DNA of 64,000 nucleotides from Tetmemena sp. SeJ-2015 (taxonomy: Eukaryota > Ciliophora > Spirotrichea > Sporadotrichida > Oxytrichidae): the NCBI GenBank assembly GCA_027382625.1, contig JAJKFJ010021613.1, positions 40,060 to 104,059 of the forward strand, written 5' to 3'. The notes under the pieces are model-generated. The model had not been told where the DNA came from. It saw only the letters and a list, made by a program, of their open reading frames with translations, and did no database searches. A program made the translations under genes and the position numbers. Shown here piece by piece: positions 12,636 to 28,000 of the stretch; the stretch's first letter is position 1, and each line of letters begins with the position of its first letter.

Positions 12636-14876
12636 ATGTCTAGGGTAAAAGCGGAGAGCTGTCAAGAAATGCGATTAGAAGGATTTTTGAATCAGCCCAA
12701 ATTCTGAAGGAAAATTTCACTCTTCAAGTCTTAGACATTAGAAAACCTGATACTGTAATCCCAAGCCAGGAACACCTCAGATAGTAAAGCTGAGACTCTC
12801 AGATGGCGTCTTCAATCCAAGCTCTTTATGCTCCAAGAGTGGAAGCAATTTGGAGTGAAGAGCAGCAAAGTAGCTTGCAGTGGGATCGCCCAGTATGGTG
12901 TGGTACAAATCAGGAACTACGATAAGAAATTTCTAGGTGAGAAGAAGACAAAGATGCTTATAGTAAAGGAGGAGCCCAAGCTCATACAAACCCTCAAAGT
13001 TTCAATAGGTAATCCCATAGACTATGAAAAGAGAAGTTAGAACGGTGATTTTCTAAATATGATAGAGGAGTTTGAAAAGCTTGACATAAGCATCCCACCC
13101 GATCTTTCGGAGTTTAAATTCAAGTAGGATCTAGACTAAGAAATGGTATCAGAGCCCAAGCTCAATCAAAGGGATTTGAAGATAATTGAAGGGGAAAATC
13201 CTGAAGAGGAAGTCAATCCCTTCTGCATCGGATTTTAAGAAGCCGTTCAAACCCTATCTCAAAAGAAATCCGATGAAAATTAAGCACTTCCTGATTTCTA
13301 TAATTATGCACCTATATCAGCGCTATCTCCACATAATAACGATTGGGTAATTAAAGCAAGAATAACCAAGAAGTATGAGAAAAAGTCATTCATGCAAAAT
13401 AGATGGAACGGGTAGAAGATTTAGAGCAAGGTCTTGAATATAGATTTGATCGATGGTTTTGGGAACTAAATCCTAGCTACCTTTTTTGGAGAGGCAGCTG
13501 ATCAATATGATTCATACATGCAAGAGAATAAAGTTTACACTTTCACTAATGGGATAGTGAAGATCTCCAACAAGAAATTCACAGCAATATAAAATACTTA
13601 CTGCCTTATTTTCAATAAAGATGCTTAGATTAAAGAGGTAGCAGATGACTAGTCTATCCAGTCAATTGCTTTCAACTTTGTGACTATAACAGAGATTAAG
13701 AACTTTTATGGAAATAAGACTATAGACTTCATAGGTATAGCTCATTCTTGCCAGCCAGTAAAGGATAAGCAACTGAGGAATGGAGAAACTAAGCCTTAGA
13801 GAATAGTGCAGCTAGCAGATGAGAGTAACAATACAATCTCATTATGCATATGGGGAGACTTTGCAAATAAGTTCGATCTTGGATATGATGAGCACCCTGT
13901 AGTTGCGATAAAGAGAGCAAGTTTAAGTGAGTTTGGAGGCAAGTCGTTGAATTCTAATGAGGACAGTAAAATTCTGATCAATCCAGCTCATTAGAGGACA
14001 TCTCAACTTCAAATGTGGTACTAGCATCTCCCAGATCCTAATCAACTTCTCTGTCTGACCCTGAATAAAGAAAAGGGTGAATTCCCTGAAGAAAGGAGTT
14101 TAATACACTATGAGAATAAACGATTGATGGGGGAGATTATGGAAGGCCTGAATAGCAACGATAGAAACCTAGTGGAGCAAATTGCAAGTCAGACTTATTA
14201 TGTGAGCACCTATATCAAGCATTTGAAGAATGATGATAGAACTTACTACTTGGCTTGTCCAAATGACGACTGTAAAAAGAAGGTGATAGAGGAGAGTGTA
14301 GGGTGGAGATGCTCAGCCTGTGATAGAACCTACCAGACTTGCAATCCTACATATATGCTGGCAGCGAGGATGGCTGATGCCTCAGATGATCAAATGGTAT
14401 CTTTCTATAAGCAACAAGGAACCTACATTATGGGAATAGCTGCTGATAAACTCAAGGAAATCAAAGACCAGGGAGATATCCAAATGATAAATGATACCTT
14501 TCAGGATAGGTAATATAAGAAGTATGGGTTGATAATTAAGCCGAGAGCGAATGGATACTCTAACTAAAACTAAAGTAGTAATTATGGGTCTGGTGGAGGA
14601 GATGATAATAGAAACTTCAAATTGGTCTGCACTAAAGTTGTTGAACATAGTTGGAAGATTGAGAATGATTTGCTTTTGTCAAGGTTAAAGATCTATGAGA
14701 AACTAATGGGTTATGAAAGAGATTAAGGATTTTAGACACCAGCTGAGAGAAGGCCTCTTCAGTTTTCAGATACTTAAAAAGCAAGAAGAGATGAGGAATT
14801 CTTAAGAAGGGATGAGGAAAGTAAGAGAATAAAATTGGAATTACAGCAATAATTGAGAGAAAATATGAGGTAATGA
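12636..14876 (+). CDS. RPA1: Replication protein A large subunit (RPA70)
   Basis: Single-stranded-DNA-binding subunit of the RPA complex in replication and repair. After removing two tiny IESs the N-terminal domain reads LSRNAIRRIFES, then FTLQVLDIRKPGTPQIVKL and LSDGVFMLQEWKQF. DBD-A follows (ISALSPHNNDWVIKARITKK, GFGNQILATFFGEAADQY), then DBD-B (IKNFYGNKTIDFIG, ISLCIWGDFANKF) and DBD-C with a zinc finger of two cysteine pairs (CPNDDC, CSAC). The rest of the gene, 12830-14876, is one open frame with Gln as TAA/TAG. Length, about 730 residues, is slightly above the usual 600-650 because of a Gln-rich, charged C-terminal tail. The first codons after ATG 12636 also need a small frame correction near 12645. 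Confidence 0.93.
12746..12765. other. 20-nt candidate IES in RPA1, pointer CC
   Basis: CC at 12746-12747 and 12766-12767. Excision changes frame and joins DIRKP to GTPQIVKLRLSDG, a conserved RPA1 N-domain strand. Confidence 0.6.
12809..12822. other. 14-nt micro-IES in RPA1, pointer TCTT
   Basis: TCTT at 12809-12812 and 12823-12826. Removing 14 nt restores LSDGVFMLQEWKQFGV in the frame used by the rest of RPA1. Confidence 0.7.
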
Positions 14877-15049
14877 TGCTCTATTTAATTTATCCTATTC
14901 TTTATTTTAAAAATACTTCACTCTCTCAATGTTAAATAAAATTTGGCTTTGATTACCCTCTTCTCCTCTGTAAGATTTTAGGTTCCTCTTTTGTTATAGA
15001 AAACTACTGTTATGAGAACAAATAAATATATAAAAACTTTGATCTCCAA

Positions 15050-18477
<3,428 letters not shown>

Positions 18478-18748
18478 ACTATATAAATCGTCAGCTTGTT
18501 AATAATTTATCTTTAAATAATTTAATTAAGCCCGAATTTAACTCAACACCACTCTCCCCACCACCTTTCAAATTTAACATCCTCTCCTTCTGAATTGGCA
18601 GTCGTCACTCCTCAGCAGACATTAGAATTTCCATCACCGACTACTTCATGTGAAATTGTGAAGCACTGTTAAGCATAGCAAGTTATTAAAATTTGCGATA
18701 GCTGAAAAAAATAATAATTAGAAAATCAGAGATTAAAAGAGTTTAGTA

Positions 18749-18985
18749 ATGGCAGATCTATTATCAAAACTTGCAGCATACAGTGACTCTTCTTCAGAGG
18801 ATGAAAGCAATAAACCTTTAACAGAATCTCAAACTATCTAAAGAAACGATGCAAATTAAAAAAAGGTTATAAACTTAGCAGGAGATTCTTTAAAATAAGG
18901 GATAGTAAAACATAGCGAGAAAGTAGATTTGAATTCCATTTCTAATTCAATAGAGAAGGTTAAATATCAGAATACTTATCTTTGA
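18749..18985 (+). CDS. Short acidic/Ser-rich ORF or first segment of a longer gene
   Basis: 78 codons from ATG 18749 to TGA 18983-18985, beginning MADLLSKLAAYSDSSSEDES. The acidic Ser run near the start resembles N-termini of some splicing-associated proteins, but this is only a resemblance. A plus-strand frame continues beyond the TGA but contains two more TGAs and overlaps a clearly coding minus strand, so it is not taken as an extension. It may be a complete small protein or the first MDS of a scrambled gene. Confidence 0.45.
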
Positions 18986-18989
18986 GAAT

Positions 18990-20650
18990 TGAAGTGGTCT
19001 AGGTGAAACTTTGCTGTTACTAGGGCATGCTTGAATTTCTCTATTAAATGCCCTTAGAGGAGCTAGCTACTCTATCTTAGACTTGAGTAACCTAGATGCT
19101 ATAAGGAAGTTATAAAGTGCTCTTAGCAAGATTCTGCGACTGTAAATACTGCTTCTACATACTGTGCTTATTTTTCTAGGAAGAAGAGCCTACTGCTCCA
19201 CTCATCTAATTGCTACCAATGAGGCTTTTGTCTTTCACAAGCTTTAGCATATTACTGTTTCTCAAATGTAGCTGCTCACCTTGAGGAGTCATTTAGTTAA
19301 ATAGAAGACGTGAAGTTTAAAAATGCTTTAGATACTAAATTAGACCACCTGAGTGAACAATAGACCTGAATTGGTTGTTGGTATTTGAATGAGTGATGAT
19401 GAGTTCTATGTCTTTAACATCTTCATCTTCTTCTTCTACTCCTCCTTCTATACTTCCTCTGTATCCCACTGGCGACATGCCCCTGCTCTCATGAGGAAGC
19501 CTAGTCTCTGACCATTAGCTGCTCTTATCCTCGCTTTCCTGCGCACTTCTATTCTCTGACGTGGCTTACGATAGTTTTTCTTAGTTACTGGTTGCTTCAT
19601 TTCTCTATCGAGAAGAATTCAATATTCTCTAATTAAGGGATCCTTCATCTGTGTATTTAGTGGCTACTATCTAATTGTTAATTCGTGAATCAATTTTGTG
19701 CTGCTTCCCCCTCTATTATAGCTAGTGTTTTTACTTGTAAACTTGCGTGTTTCCAAATCTTTGGGTTGAGTTGGTTTGAGAGAGAAGAATTTAGTTAGGA
19801 TCTTCTTGAAATTGAGAAATTTGAGTAGTTATTACGGGAGGAGTGGTGCCTACTTGCCCAAATTTGGAGCGCTGTTATTGCTATTTGCTTTACTAGTTCT
19901 TTGACATTTTTAATACCTGACTACTAGTTATGCTGGAGATTCCGTGCCCTAAGAGTCCTGGATTTTAATTTCTTTGAGTCTAACTATTATAGAAACTCTA
20001 CAAAGAAATAAGCTTTGAATGTTGTTTTTAATATAAGAATAGCAATTTTGGTGAAGTTGGATGATGAGGAGGCTCCCTTCTGTTGAAGTTTGTTGGCTGT
20101 GCTGCTCGCCCCACTGTTGCTTCCCATGTTTTATTTTTTCACACTAAAGTTTTGATTGATAGCTTAAACTAATATATTCAATTATTTGTTGATTGGCCTG
20201 TGGTTTGAGTTAAACAAGCTATTGCAACTGTCGTTACTGAGCTGTGACTGCATTTTGAGCTGACAGCTGTTTGAGTTTCCTGTCCTTGAGAGACTGCAGC
20301 TGAATCTCAGAGGAGGATTAGAAGCGCAAGTCATCGCCATCAAGTATCTCTATCTCTTGAACTTCACTAAAATGCGTTTGATCCTAGCCCTTAACTCCCG
20401 CTTTCACTCAAAATAAGATATTTACTTTACTCTCTGTGAATGAAATAAATTATTACACTAAGATAGGGTCTTAGATGAGAGCTGTTTGGCGAGAAGTCTT
20501 GACAGTGGAGAAGCCACCGAACCAATCGTTTTGAGTCTTAAGAGTCTTATCTTTCTATCTTGGAGGTGATTTGGAATTTATGAGTGAACGGGATGCTGGG
20601 AATGGACTCACAGACTTTCCTCGCTCAGTTTGCAATTTAGAAATGCTTTC
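18990..20650 (-). CDS. Gln/Ser-rich hypothetical protein, IES-interrupted
   Basis: Minus-strand coding blocks run from about 20650 down to 18990. They include SKLQTERGKSVSPFPASR, EILDGDDLRFQSSSEIQ, QSLKDRKLKQLSAQNAV, TTPPVITTQISQFQED, an acidic GGVEEEDEDVKDIE and NSNMLKLVKDKSLIGSN. Gln is written mostly as TAA/TAG. Frame changes around 20400, 20050 and 19990 lie in AT-rich stretches and are probably IESs. Neither an initiator ATG nor a clear stop was found, so other segments may be elsewhere. No domain recognised. The cysteine-rich plus-strand frame over this interval is its antisense shadow. Confidence 0.55.
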
Positions 20651-21263
20651 CCCTAGCAATCAACAAATATTATAAGATTAAACTACAAAAAATAAGATAT
20701 GGGGAACGAGTGCTAAGTGTTTCCCATTAAATTAATATTGCTATATTTGTATAACTCGCAAGTAATTAAGTAAATTCAATAAGATTGAAAAAATAAATTG
20801 GGGCATTATTTAGGAGAAAAAACTAATTGAATTTTAAAAAATTTGAAGAAGTTAACTTCAGCATTTAATAAAATGAATAGTTGAAATTTTAAATGGATAT
20901 AGTTGAGCATCATTCTTCTTAATTTTCTTTAATTTCAATTGTGTTTGCTGAATAATATATTAAGTGGAAATTGATAAAATCTTTTAAAACAGGTATATGA
21001 CTGCTTGATGCGACCTGCAATTAATCTTCAAATATAGAATATAACCCCTCTAAACCCAAATCATCATCCTTTCTTTTAAAATAATGATAATCGCAATCTT
21101 ACTCTATAAGTTTACTCTTCAATAAATTGATATGAGAATTCCGCAGCTTTTCAACTAAATTTTATTCACTTATTTGCGTAAAACCATTTGGCACTACACT
21201 GCTAAATATCTCAAAGCTTAAATAAATTTTGTTTACAATAAATCGCTCTTATTTTCTAAATGC
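20651..21263. other. AT-rich intergenic region
   Basis: About 610 bp, strongly AT-rich, downstream of adenylate kinase 8. No supported coding frame or RNA gene seen. Confidence 0.5.
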
Positions 21264-22814
21264 TCAAAATATAGGGTTCTAGATGGCCTCGCAAATGAAC
21301 TCTGTCACCTGATCTACTGGCTTATCTGAGGGTACGTTCAGCAACATGCTCTTATAAGCCTCCTCAATGTTTGAGACTTGCCCGTTCCAGATTTCGAATC
21401 TTGCCTTCACAACTTGCTCTCTGTCTTCGTGTAATTCAATCAGTCTTGTTGCTACTTGCTCTTCCTTGGGAGGACTGATCTCAAGGTTGTAGAAGTTGCC
21501 AGTGTGTGGATCGATTCTTCTGTTGCTCAAACGTCTCACTGACTCCTCCTCTGGCTGCTCAAGCAAGCAGACTAGGGATGGACGGATTTTCAAGGACTTC
21601 AGTAAGTTGATCTGAGCATCAGTCTGAGGGAAGCCATCTAAGATCCAGCCATTCACTCTGCAGTCTGACTGCTTGAGTCTCTGTTCCACTAAGGGGAGAA
21701 CCACTTAGTCTGGCACCAACTTTCCACCATCGAGTGCTGCAGATATCAGCTTTCCAACCTCAGGGTTACGGGAAATCTCATTCTTTAGAAGAGTGCGAGT
21801 GCAGATATGAACGAGACCGTAGCGCTTTGCGATAATCTCGGCCTGAGTAGATCTACCAGAGCCAGGAGGTCCAAGTAGAATAACTCTGGGAGGTCTGCGA
21901 GGTGCGTTGCTCTTGTATCTGATTCTCAGCATTCTAGCTAGGTCATTTGCAACATCATTCTATGGCTTATCAACTGCGTTGTACTCATAGATGAAGCCAT
22001 TAAAGGCTGAGCGCACTCCTTTGATGTGCAACTCGTACTCTTCAAGTGCATGATTAGCAACTTCTTCCAGTTCAGGTCCATATAGCACTGTATTACTATT
22101 GATGAGATTTTGCTTAACCTTAGAGATGGAAGCAGATTTCTTGACATCGAGGAGGATGAAACGATCTGGGATGACTCCAATCTTTTGCAAGGCAAGAGCT
22201 TGCACCTTGGTGCGAGGGAAGCCCTCTATGATCCAAGACTGGTTGTCTTTCTCGTAGTTCTTAATTTGGTTCTTGACAAGCTCAATCACGATGTTATCGT
22301 CCACTATTTTATGTTTAGTTTAAACTTATTTAGTGAGTAGGGTTACTTACCATATCTGTAATTCTTGAGGCTCTCTGCAATTGCTTTGCCATACTCTGAT
22401 TTCTTGCTCACTTCCTTCTTGAGGATATCTCCAACTGAAATACTCTACCAAGAGAAATATTCTGCCAAAGCAAGGGCGTTTTCTTTTCTGCTGCAACCTG
22501 GAGGTCCCACCACGAATATTCTTCTTGCTAAATAAAAGGGTTATAAATTTGCTAGAAGAAGAAGAGAAGAAGGAGAGATGGAGGTTTCAAAATTCATAGT
22601 TATGAATGAGATAGTAAGATTTTAAGCTTTCCCAGTTTAAAGTGATACTTACGCTTCTAGGCTTTGAGAGTTTCTAGATGAGGAAGTCAAGTGGCTGGTC
22701 GGGGCGGTTGATTACAAGTTGTTTTAAGAGACCTTCGAAGAGTTCATAAACTTAGTTCTCCTCAAGATAGCTCTCGATAGACTGCTGGTATTCAAATTTT
22801 TATAGCTTGTCCAT
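21264..22814 (-). CDS. AK8: Adenylate kinase 8 homologue (two nucleotide-kinase domains, cilium-associated family)
   Basis: Two tandem adenylate-kinase domains after a short helical N-terminus (MDKLQKFEYQQSIESYLEEN, then NRPDQPLDFLIQ), the layout of AK8. Domain 1: FVVGPPGCSRKENAL, WIIEGFPRTKVQAL, DRFILLDV. Domain 2: VILLGPPGSGRSTQAE, GWILDGFPQTDAQ, RRIDPHTGNFYNL. It ends EAIQNPIF then TGA at 21264-21266, like the AK8 C-terminus. Introns of 125 nt (22528-22652) and 47 nt (22304-22350) have GTAAGT starts. No IES is needed. AK8 interconverts adenine nucleotides and is found in motile cilia. Both P-loops deviate from GxxGxGK: domain 1 reads GPPGCSR and domain 2 has Arg for the Lys. Confidence 0.92.
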
Positions 22815-22935
22815 TTTATAGCTCTACTGTTAATTATTCTTTATAATTCAGCCACTTTAATTTATTTTAACACCTCAAGACATTACTTCTAATAAGTTGG
22901 TAATGAATTATAATAGAATATGTGAGGTTATCTGA

Positions 22936-23981
22936 TCACAAAAGCTTAAGATGACTTGTTATTCCCTTGAACCTATCTGCAAGAGCAGGTCCTACTATGC
23001 ATAATAAAACTTCTTCTTTGGGTTAAGGTAGCACCTTCTCCTTCTTTGGCTTTCTCTTTTTCTTTGTCTGGTCATCATTCTAAGACTAATGGGCTTCTTA
23101 AGTCTATGCTTAATTCTATTCTTAATTAGTTGCTGCTGCCCCTTCCTCACTTTTAGGACCAGCAGAGTTATCTGTTGCTTTCTGCTCTTCCGCTTCTAAT
23201 TAAATTGGTTTATACTGGTAAGGCAGCACCATAGTCTTTCTAAGTAGGTATGTGCTCAAACCAGACTTAAAAGCAACCAATAGCGATAATACAATAACAA
23301 TATGTGACTCCCTTGACTTCTATTCAACTTCTAAAAGTTCTTTCTCGTCTTTGCATTTCACGCAAATCTTTGGCCAGCTGTACATCTCCCACTGCTAAGT
23401 GCTTAAGGGGTCGAATTCAAGAGCTCTAGCATAAGCATGGTGTACTGCTTCAGAGGTGTACTGAGATGCAAGTCCAATAGGCAGATTCTTCAAGCCCTGG
23501 TCTTACCGCCAGACTATTATCATCTTACACTCTAGTCCAAAGTTTAAGAAAATCGTAACTATTTTCTCATTTAAAGTTAAATAGAGAGGGCTCACTTGCA
23601 CCCTTTGGTTGTTAGTTTGCCTAAGAGTTCTCCCATTCCGAAATCTGTGGTCGCAAGATTCATGTCAAACAAATTCTGCTAGCTGAAGATGTTACTACCA
23701 CCACTTGGTTATTGATTTTGAGTTTACTGCGCTTTGTTCTCAACTGCTTGAGGAGGCTTCTCTTCAGGGATTATTTTAGCACTAGAAGCCAAAAGCCTCA
23801 ACGCTTCAATATCTGCGCCTCCGCTTATTAGCAATTCTGCTGCTTGCTCTCTGTCACCTGAGGAGATTTTAAGAGCTAGGTAACTCATCTCGTAGTCAAA
23901 TCCAAATTCAGTCAGCTCCACCACTGCCTAGTGGTCGGGTTCTTAGCTAGGGTCATGATGCTAAGAGGAAAACGATTCCAT
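22936..23981 (-). CDS. PTH2-family (peptidyl-tRNA hydrolase 2-like) protein with N-terminal UBA domain
   Basis: ATG at 23981. Residues about 25-70 form a UBA-like domain (VELTEFGFDYEMSYLALK, REQAAELLISGG). A 64-nt GT-AG intron (23532-23595) follows, then the PTH2 fold: CKMIIVWRQDQGLKNLPIGL, ASQYTSEAVHHAYARAL, WPKICVKCKDEKELLEV, and the family C-terminus IVGPALADRF..GITSHLKLL ending TGA at 22936-22938. PTH2 enzymes release peptides from peptidyl-tRNA, but the usual KxxAQCSHA catalytic stretch is replaced here (SQYTSEA), so activity is doubtful. A paralogue lies immediately upstream at 24104-24877 on the same strand. Confidence 0.8.
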
Positions 23982-24103
23982 TAAAGAAGATATATTTTCA
24001 ATTTCAATAATTGCTCTTTCTTATAAATATAATGCAACCATCGAGTTCGGTAAAGATTAAATATCAATATTAAAATTTGATTTAATTCACGTTTTCAGAT
24101 TTA

Positions 24104-24877
24104 TCATAATAGCTTTAATCCCCCAGTAACTAGATTTAGTATGTCATTTCGAGCAGGTCCAATCACTAGCAAAATAGGACTCTCTTAATTTTGGTCAATG
24201 CTCTTTAGTTTACCTTCTCCTTGTTTAGCTTTGCCACTTCCTTGACAAAAATTAAAATTCTAAATTATGAATTAATTACATAGACTCTATTTACTTTCCC
24301 TTTACAATTTCCTTTCTTCTTTAGAAAGCTTAGCTCTTCCTCCTCCTTTTACTGCTTCCTGACTTTTTATACTTTATTCCTTTGATTAAGCTAATTGCAT
24401 TTCCTAGTTATCATTTACTAATTGCAACTCTGTTCTCTCTTTAGACTCTTCTACTTACCTCTACTGCTGTTTATAAGGGAGTTTAACCTTCGGAGTGGTT
24501 AGTAGATATGTAGGAATACAATATTCAACCCTTGCCTTTCGCTCTACCTCAAGCATTTAATTCAAGTCCTTGCACTTAAGTGCTATCTTGGGCCAGAAGT
24601 ATTTGCCATTGGCTCTTTTCAAAGCCCACGAGTCAAAAGCCTCCACCCATTCAGAGTTGCCTGAACCTAATATTTACGATGTTGCTTTTACTGCAGCCTC
24701 AGAAGCGAGCTATGCTGATATGCCCATGGGTAAATTCTTAAGACCCTAGTCTTGCCGCCACAGGAACACCATCTTGCAATTCTATTTAGCTTCTAGTAGC
24801 TCATCCTCTTGTTCCTATGAATTAGCTATGCTTGAAGTTACTTCTTATTGTTCAGTCTCAGTTATTACACTTTCCAT
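24104..24877 (-). CDS. PTH2-family paralogue without UBA domain
   Basis: ATG at 24877, TGA at 24104-24106. After a 35-residue acidic Gln-rich leader the protein reads CKMVFLWRQDQGLKNLPMGI, SAQLASEAAVKATSQIL, WPKIALKCKDLNQMLEV, and ends SPILLVIGPARNDILNLV then GGLKLL, as in PTH2 proteins. A Lys/Glu-rich insert precedes the last strand. An AT-rich stretch near 24255-24300 interrupts it, as an intron or IES. The motif VWRQDQGLKNLP is shared with the neighbour, so the two are a tandem duplication. Like its neighbour it lacks the canonical catalytic segment. Confidence 0.78.
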
Positions 24878-25010
24878 TGCAAATAATCTTCTTTTTAATA
24901 ACTTTTTCCAATAAGTTGTTCACAATTCTACATTTGTGAGCGAGATTATTCTCTTATGGTGTGAGGAGATAATTTAAAAGTTGAATTTAATTTAAAGCAG
25001 CGACTAAAAT

Positions 25011-28000
25011 ATGAATTCGCACGCACATCACTCATATGGAGGCAGCAGGGGTCTCTCTGCTTCCCAAGAAGGAAAGGAAAACTTCTCTGAAGATTCAAAT
25101 GCTCTCAACGAAATGAATCTCATAAATTCTTGTCAGTACTATTCATTTTCGATAATGAATAACCAACAAGAGAATGAGTTGAAGCGCAGACTATATGAAA
25201 ACATGAAGAAGGCTGGAATACTAGATGGACTCAAATCCAACATGAGAGGAAGACTCTACGAGCAGCTTATTGCTCATCTTATAAACCAAACATTCTATCA
25301 TGTATGTGTCTATACTTCTAATAAGCTGAAGAACGACAGAGTGGGTTTGAACTTCAAAGACCAGTCGAACCGTCTCTCCTTCAAGATAGCTGTCTCAATC
25401 ATTGCAGATCTTATGCAGAAATGCGACATGCCCTATGCGCTCTCTGTGTTCTTGCCTGAGTGTGGACTTTAACAAGAAATCCTCACGAAGAGCGAACTAC
25501 TAGAGGTGCTTAAATTGGACAAGGACGAACACTATCTCAACTCTTCTGCTGGTACAACAAATATTCTAAGCAATCAATGGTCATTTATCTCTCCGTTTAA
25601 TTGTAGTCGTTAGTCCCTTGAGATGACCCCACTGCTGCTCGACCTGGTTGAGATAATAAAGAACAACAATTCAGTCAGACCAAATGCAGTCTCCTTCGGC
25701 ATATAGACTGAGGAGGCAGGTGAGGCTCAACTCTCACTCGATGATAAACTCCGCAAGATAGACCTCTCTTTTGCAGAAAGGTCTGAAGTGGAGAGACTTC
25801 TCCCACTCAAAACTTATCTTCATTTAAGCGTATAGACTCTTCATTAAAACCTTGGAGGAGCGACTGTTGAAGCAGAAGCAAGAGTTGGAGATGCAGTACA
25901 AGTACGATTTGGAGAATGAAGTCAGGAGACTCAGAGATTTTGAGCTGTCACGAATGCGTATGGAGGAGAGTCAGAAGTACAGACAGAAGTTAGCTGAGTA
26001 GAGGGAGGAGCTGGAGCGACTAAGAGAAGATAAGCTCAGAGATCTGAAGATCAGAGAGAATGAAGCTTGGGAACGCATCAAGAACAGAGAAAGAGAGGTG
26101 GAGAAGATACAGTTTGAGCACAGACAGAAGCAACTGAGAGACGAGGAAGTCATGAGAGCCAGAGAGGGAGAGCTTAAGAAGACTATGGAGATGGAGCAGG
26201 TCATGCTCAGGAATGAGAAGGACGCTGCAAACAGACTCTAGAAGGACTTAGAGCTTAAGATGAAGGAGATCGAACTACTCAGAGCCAAACTTTAGAAGGA
26301 ACACCTCGAGAGCATCGAACTCTTCAAGTCTGACTTCTAGCGCAAGTTCCAAGACTAGGACTATACTATAATTATACTCCTATAATTGACTTTGAGCAGC
26401 ACAGAAGAAAGCTTCAGATAGAAGAGGATGAGCAGAAAGTGCGCTTAGAGAAGGAGAGAGCAGTAGCCATTGAGAACAGAAATGTGAAGCTGCTTAAGGA
26501 CTTCAATGAGCTAGATGCTGAAGTCAAGAAGCTGAGGCAAGACAACACTGAGCTGCTTAAGTTGACTCACGAGCAGAAGGACCAACTTAGAGTGCTTAAC
26601 GAGAACCTCAGGAGGGAGACTGAAGTGGGAGTCTCTAGAGAGAAGGAAGGCAAGGCCCTGGAGCACGAGAACAAGCTGCTGAAGGAGATGCTGGAGGAGG
26701 TGAAGAGCCAAGGCAGCACCTACAAGGAGGACCAGCAGGGGTTGATAGAGAACCTAAGACTTTAGTTGAACGAGGATTATTAAATTAGAAAGTTAAAATT
26801 CAGGACGCACCCGACTGGCACTAGGCACCGGTCGCCCTTTCCCTGAAGGCTTTCTGGTTTGGTAATCCATTGACTGGTGGGTGAGTCTTAAAAGAGGCAA
26901 GGGATAATGGCAGCCGAAGCCCAGGGGGAAGGTGTTTGAGCTGCTCACTGGAGAGATAATCAAAGGTGAGTGGTTCCCACTCACCCTCCTAATCCTTTTA
27001 GGCGTGGAGGAATGTGATCTATGGGCAAACACTCAGTCATGCAGTTGGACAGCGAAGCCAGACGCTACGGAGCAGCAACTTGCTCTCGGTCCGAAGTTAC
27101 GGATTTTTTTTCTCCTTTTAGGTTTTTTGGATGGTCTGCAGAAGCCGGGGGCTTCTGCTCAGAGTGTGAGGTGGCGGGGGCGTGTTTAATATCCCTATTC
27201 GGCTGGTAGGTTTGTGTGCGTCAGATAAGTGCGTCACAGCAATATCATTGACGTCACGGCCTATCTTATTTATGCCGGGGGCCCTTTTTTTCCCTTAATT
27301 AATTAGTTGAACGAGACTCGGGAGATGATAGTGAAGCTGCGGGAGAACAAGGAGAAGGAGGTAAAGAAGCTGAAGGAGCGGTACGAGGACGAACGCAGAC
27401 GAGAGCAGGAGAAGTACCAGTTCGAGTACGAGAAGCTCAAGAACGAGGTCGCCATCATCAGCAAGCGCCTTGGTCAGGAAGAGCACTTCAGCAAGGAGCT
27501 CGCCATCCTCAATCAAAAATATAATATAAAATAATTTAATTTAATTTAAATTAATTTAATATTTTAATTTATTTTATAGAATAACAAGCTGCAGAACAAC
27601 ATGAGCGTAGTGGGTACAGGAGGAGGAGACACTTACAAGAACAAGGTCTCCCACAACCACTTCTACTCTAATGACTCTCAAGGTTGATGCTATTATTTTA
27701 CTCAGTGAGGGAGGGAGCGGACATGGACTCTGGTGAGGAGGACAGCGAGAGTGAAGGCATTCTGAAGAGGAAGCAAGCGTGGGCTGAGCTAGAGCGGGAG
27801 TAGGATGAGATTAAACGCAACATCAAGAGTCTGATGAAGACTGCCCCTGAAAGTAGAGCTATTGACGACCCCATGTTGGCTGACAGAGTCAGAGGAGTTA
27901 GGTAAACTATAATGCAACCTTATTTAGCAATCTTCTAATCTTTACTAAGACTTACGAGCCCCACCAGTACACCGAAGAGGAGAGGACTCTCTCAAAGCTG

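Noticed and set aside
18983..19380. Plus-strand extension of the 18749 ORF through three TGAs into a zinc-finger-like sequence
   Set aside because: The minus strand is the better coding strand here, in one continuous Gln/Ser-rich frame. The apparent CxxC motifs are antisense.
27511..27579. Intron in OFD1
   Set aside because: The interval lacks GT at its start and is almost pure A+T; the AAT direct repeat fits an IES better.
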